DNA from: Paludibacter propionicigenes WB4
GTDB taxonomy: Bacteria; Bacteroidota; Bacteroidia; Bacteroidales; Paludibacteraceae
Assembly (NCBI RefSeq): GCF_000183135.1
Contig: NC_014734.1
Location: 2,170,001-2,234,000 of the forward strand
Length of the DNA stretch: 64,000 bases
Direction of reading: 5' to 3'
Below the pieces are notes generated by a model, which did not search any database, was not told the DNA's origin, and saw only the letters and a list, made by a program, of their open reading frames with translations. Below are positions 63,054-64,000 of this stretch, piece by piece. Numbering within the stretch: position 1 is the stretch's first letter; every line of letters begins with the position of its first letter. The position numbers and the translations under genes were made by a program.

Positions 63054-64000
63054 ATGCGGAGATTTAGCTTGTTTATAAGCGTAATGCTTTGTTTTGTTAT
63101 TTGTTCAGAGACGTATGCCGACTTTTTGTTTTTCAAAAGCAAAAAGAAGGAAGTGAAAAAAGAGGCAGTTGCCGATAAACCGGCAGCTAAAGGACCAAAG
63201 CCATACAGGCAGGTAATAACCAATAAAGCCAAGACAACATCGGGGTTGTTTATGGTTCATAAGGTAGATAACAGTTATTTCTTCGAAATTCCTGATTCTG
63301 TATTAAATCGGGATTTATTGGTGGTAAACCGTATTTCTAAATCGGCAGCCGATATCAGAAAAGGCTTTTCAGGCTATGCCGGCGACGAAATTGGAGAAAA
63401 CGTCATCCGCTTTGAGAAAGGGCCGAACGACAAATTGTTCATGAAGTCTATTTCCTATTCAGAGCAATCAAAAGATTCATCGGGCATGTTCTTCTCTGTA
63501 CTCAAATCAAATGTACAACCAATAGTAGGGGCATTTGATATAAAAGCATACAAAAAAGACTCCGTATCCAAAGCTCAAAGCTCTGTTATAGAAATCACCG
63601 ATTTTGCCAACGGCGATAATTCAATTTGGTTTTTTGACGAAAGAGTGAAAAGGAACTTTTCACTGGATAGAGTTATACCCGATCGTAGTTATATTGATAC
63701 GATCAGATCATTCCCTACAAATGTAGAGGTGAGAACGGTAAAAACGTATATGCAAAAACCGGAAACACCGTCAGGAATAACGCCCGATCCGGTTACGTAT
63801 GAACTAAATACGTCTATCGTAATTTTGCCCAAGGTATTGATGAAACCACGCTACGCTGACCCCAGAGTAGGTTATTTCACAGCAAATTATACCGATTTTG
63901 ATAAAAATCCGCAGGGAGTTGAGCAAATATCCATGATTTCACGATGGAGACTGGAACCAAAAGACGAAGATATAGAAAAATACAAAAAAGGTGAGCTGGT
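63054..64000 (+). CDS. Zinc-dependent metalloprotease of the DUF5117/DUF5118 type (N-terminal part, 3' end outside window)
   Basis: An open frame of at least 315 codons from ATG 63054 that runs off the window. Signal peptide MRRFSLFISVMLCFVICSETYA, then a lysine-rich linker (KSKKKEVKKEAV). The DUF5118-like start YRQVITNKAKTTSGLFMVHKVD, NSYFFEIPDSVLNRDLLVVNRISK is followed by the DUF5117-like region (VKRNFSLDRVIPDRS, VGYFTANYTDF). The catalytic HExxH part would be beyond the edge. An AAAGGAGGAAAG just before the ATG is an unusually strong Shine-Dalgarno for this phylum. Confidence 0.87.
   Translation, partial: MRRFSLFISVMLCFVICSETYADFLFFKSKKKEVKKEAVADKPAAKGPKPYRQVITNKAKTTSGLFMVHKVDNSYFFEIPDSVLNRDLLVVNRISKSAADIRKGFSGYAGDEIGENVIRFEKGPNDKLFMKSISYSEQSKDSSGMFFSVLKSNVQPIVGAFDIKAYKKDSVSKAQSSVIEITDFANGDNSIWFFDERVKRNFSLDRVIPDRSYIDTIRSFPTNVEVRTVKTYMQKPETPSGITPDPVTYELNTSIVILPKVLMKPRYADPRVGYFTANYTDFDKNPQGVEQISMISRWRLEPKDEDIEKYKKGEL

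Overview
The window looks like a chromosome segment of an anaerobic, saccharolytic Bacteroidota, probably Bacteroidales. The support is a SusC/SusD pair, many lipoproteins with a Cys lipobox, signal peptides of the MKK...FSQ/AQ type, promoters of the Bacteroidota form (TTTG or TTG, about 19 nt, TAnnTTTG), and families typical of that phylum (DUF4369, DUF6057, DUF5117-type metalloprotease, split 5'-nucleotidase, GshF, SufBCD). The genus is not decidable from this alone.

Region 1 (1-2.3 kb): the 3' end of gshF and an ACR3 arsenite exporter, closed by a perfect hairpin terminator. Region 2 (2.3-19.6 kb, all minus strand): a (galacto)glucomannan utilisation locus. It holds an AraC regulator, GH5 glucanase/mannanase, cellobiose/mannobiose 2-epimerase, GH94 phosphorylase, a GPH sugar symporter with an unusual extra domain, GH27 alpha-galactosidase, GH130 mannosylglucose phosphorylase, GH2 glycosidase, a GH5-GH26 double mannanase and a sialate-O-acetylesterase-type esterase. 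The logic fits the known Bacteroides mannan route: deacetylation, removal of galactose, cutting to disaccharides, import, epimerisation of Man-Man to Man-Glc, and phosphorolysis to mannose-1-phosphate. Two tandem arrays with the same 42-nt period but different sequence lie in it.

Region 3 (20.1-31.3 kb, minus strand): SusC, SusD, a probable surface lipoprotein, a DUF4369 lipoprotein, a polytopic DUF6057 protein, a PD40-repeat lipoprotein with a CxxCH haem motif, and a RidA-fold protein. The operon's promoter carries a 27-bp element that is also found, at exactly the same distance from the -7 box, upstream of the mannan operon. The two operons are therefore probably co-regulated.

Region 4 (31.7-37.5 kb): a tyrosine phenol-lyase/tryptophanase-family enzyme with an altered PLP pocket, an S9 peptidase and a carboxypeptidase-regulatory-like surface protein. 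Region 5 (37.6-43.2 kb): sufBCD, a NUDIX hydrolase and an RluF-type pseudouridine synthase. Region 6 (43.2-57 kb): housekeeping genes, including two tRNA-Gln genes with separate promoters and terminators, tyrS, a split 5'-nucleotidase, a FabH-like ketosynthase, aroK, an asparaginase, rsmA, GtrA and LPG-synthase-like membrane proteins, and dipeptidyl peptidase IV. Region 7 (57.1-59.2 kb): a two-gene RloA/RloB (AbiL-like) defence module. Region 8 (59.3-64 kb): acetate/succinate CoA-transferase, PepD dipeptidase, and the start of a DUF5117-type metalloprotease cut by the window edge.

A short GC-rich mini-repeat (23 nt, two identical copies plus variants) recurs across regions 2, 5 and 6. In three genes it is read through as coding sequence near the N terminus.
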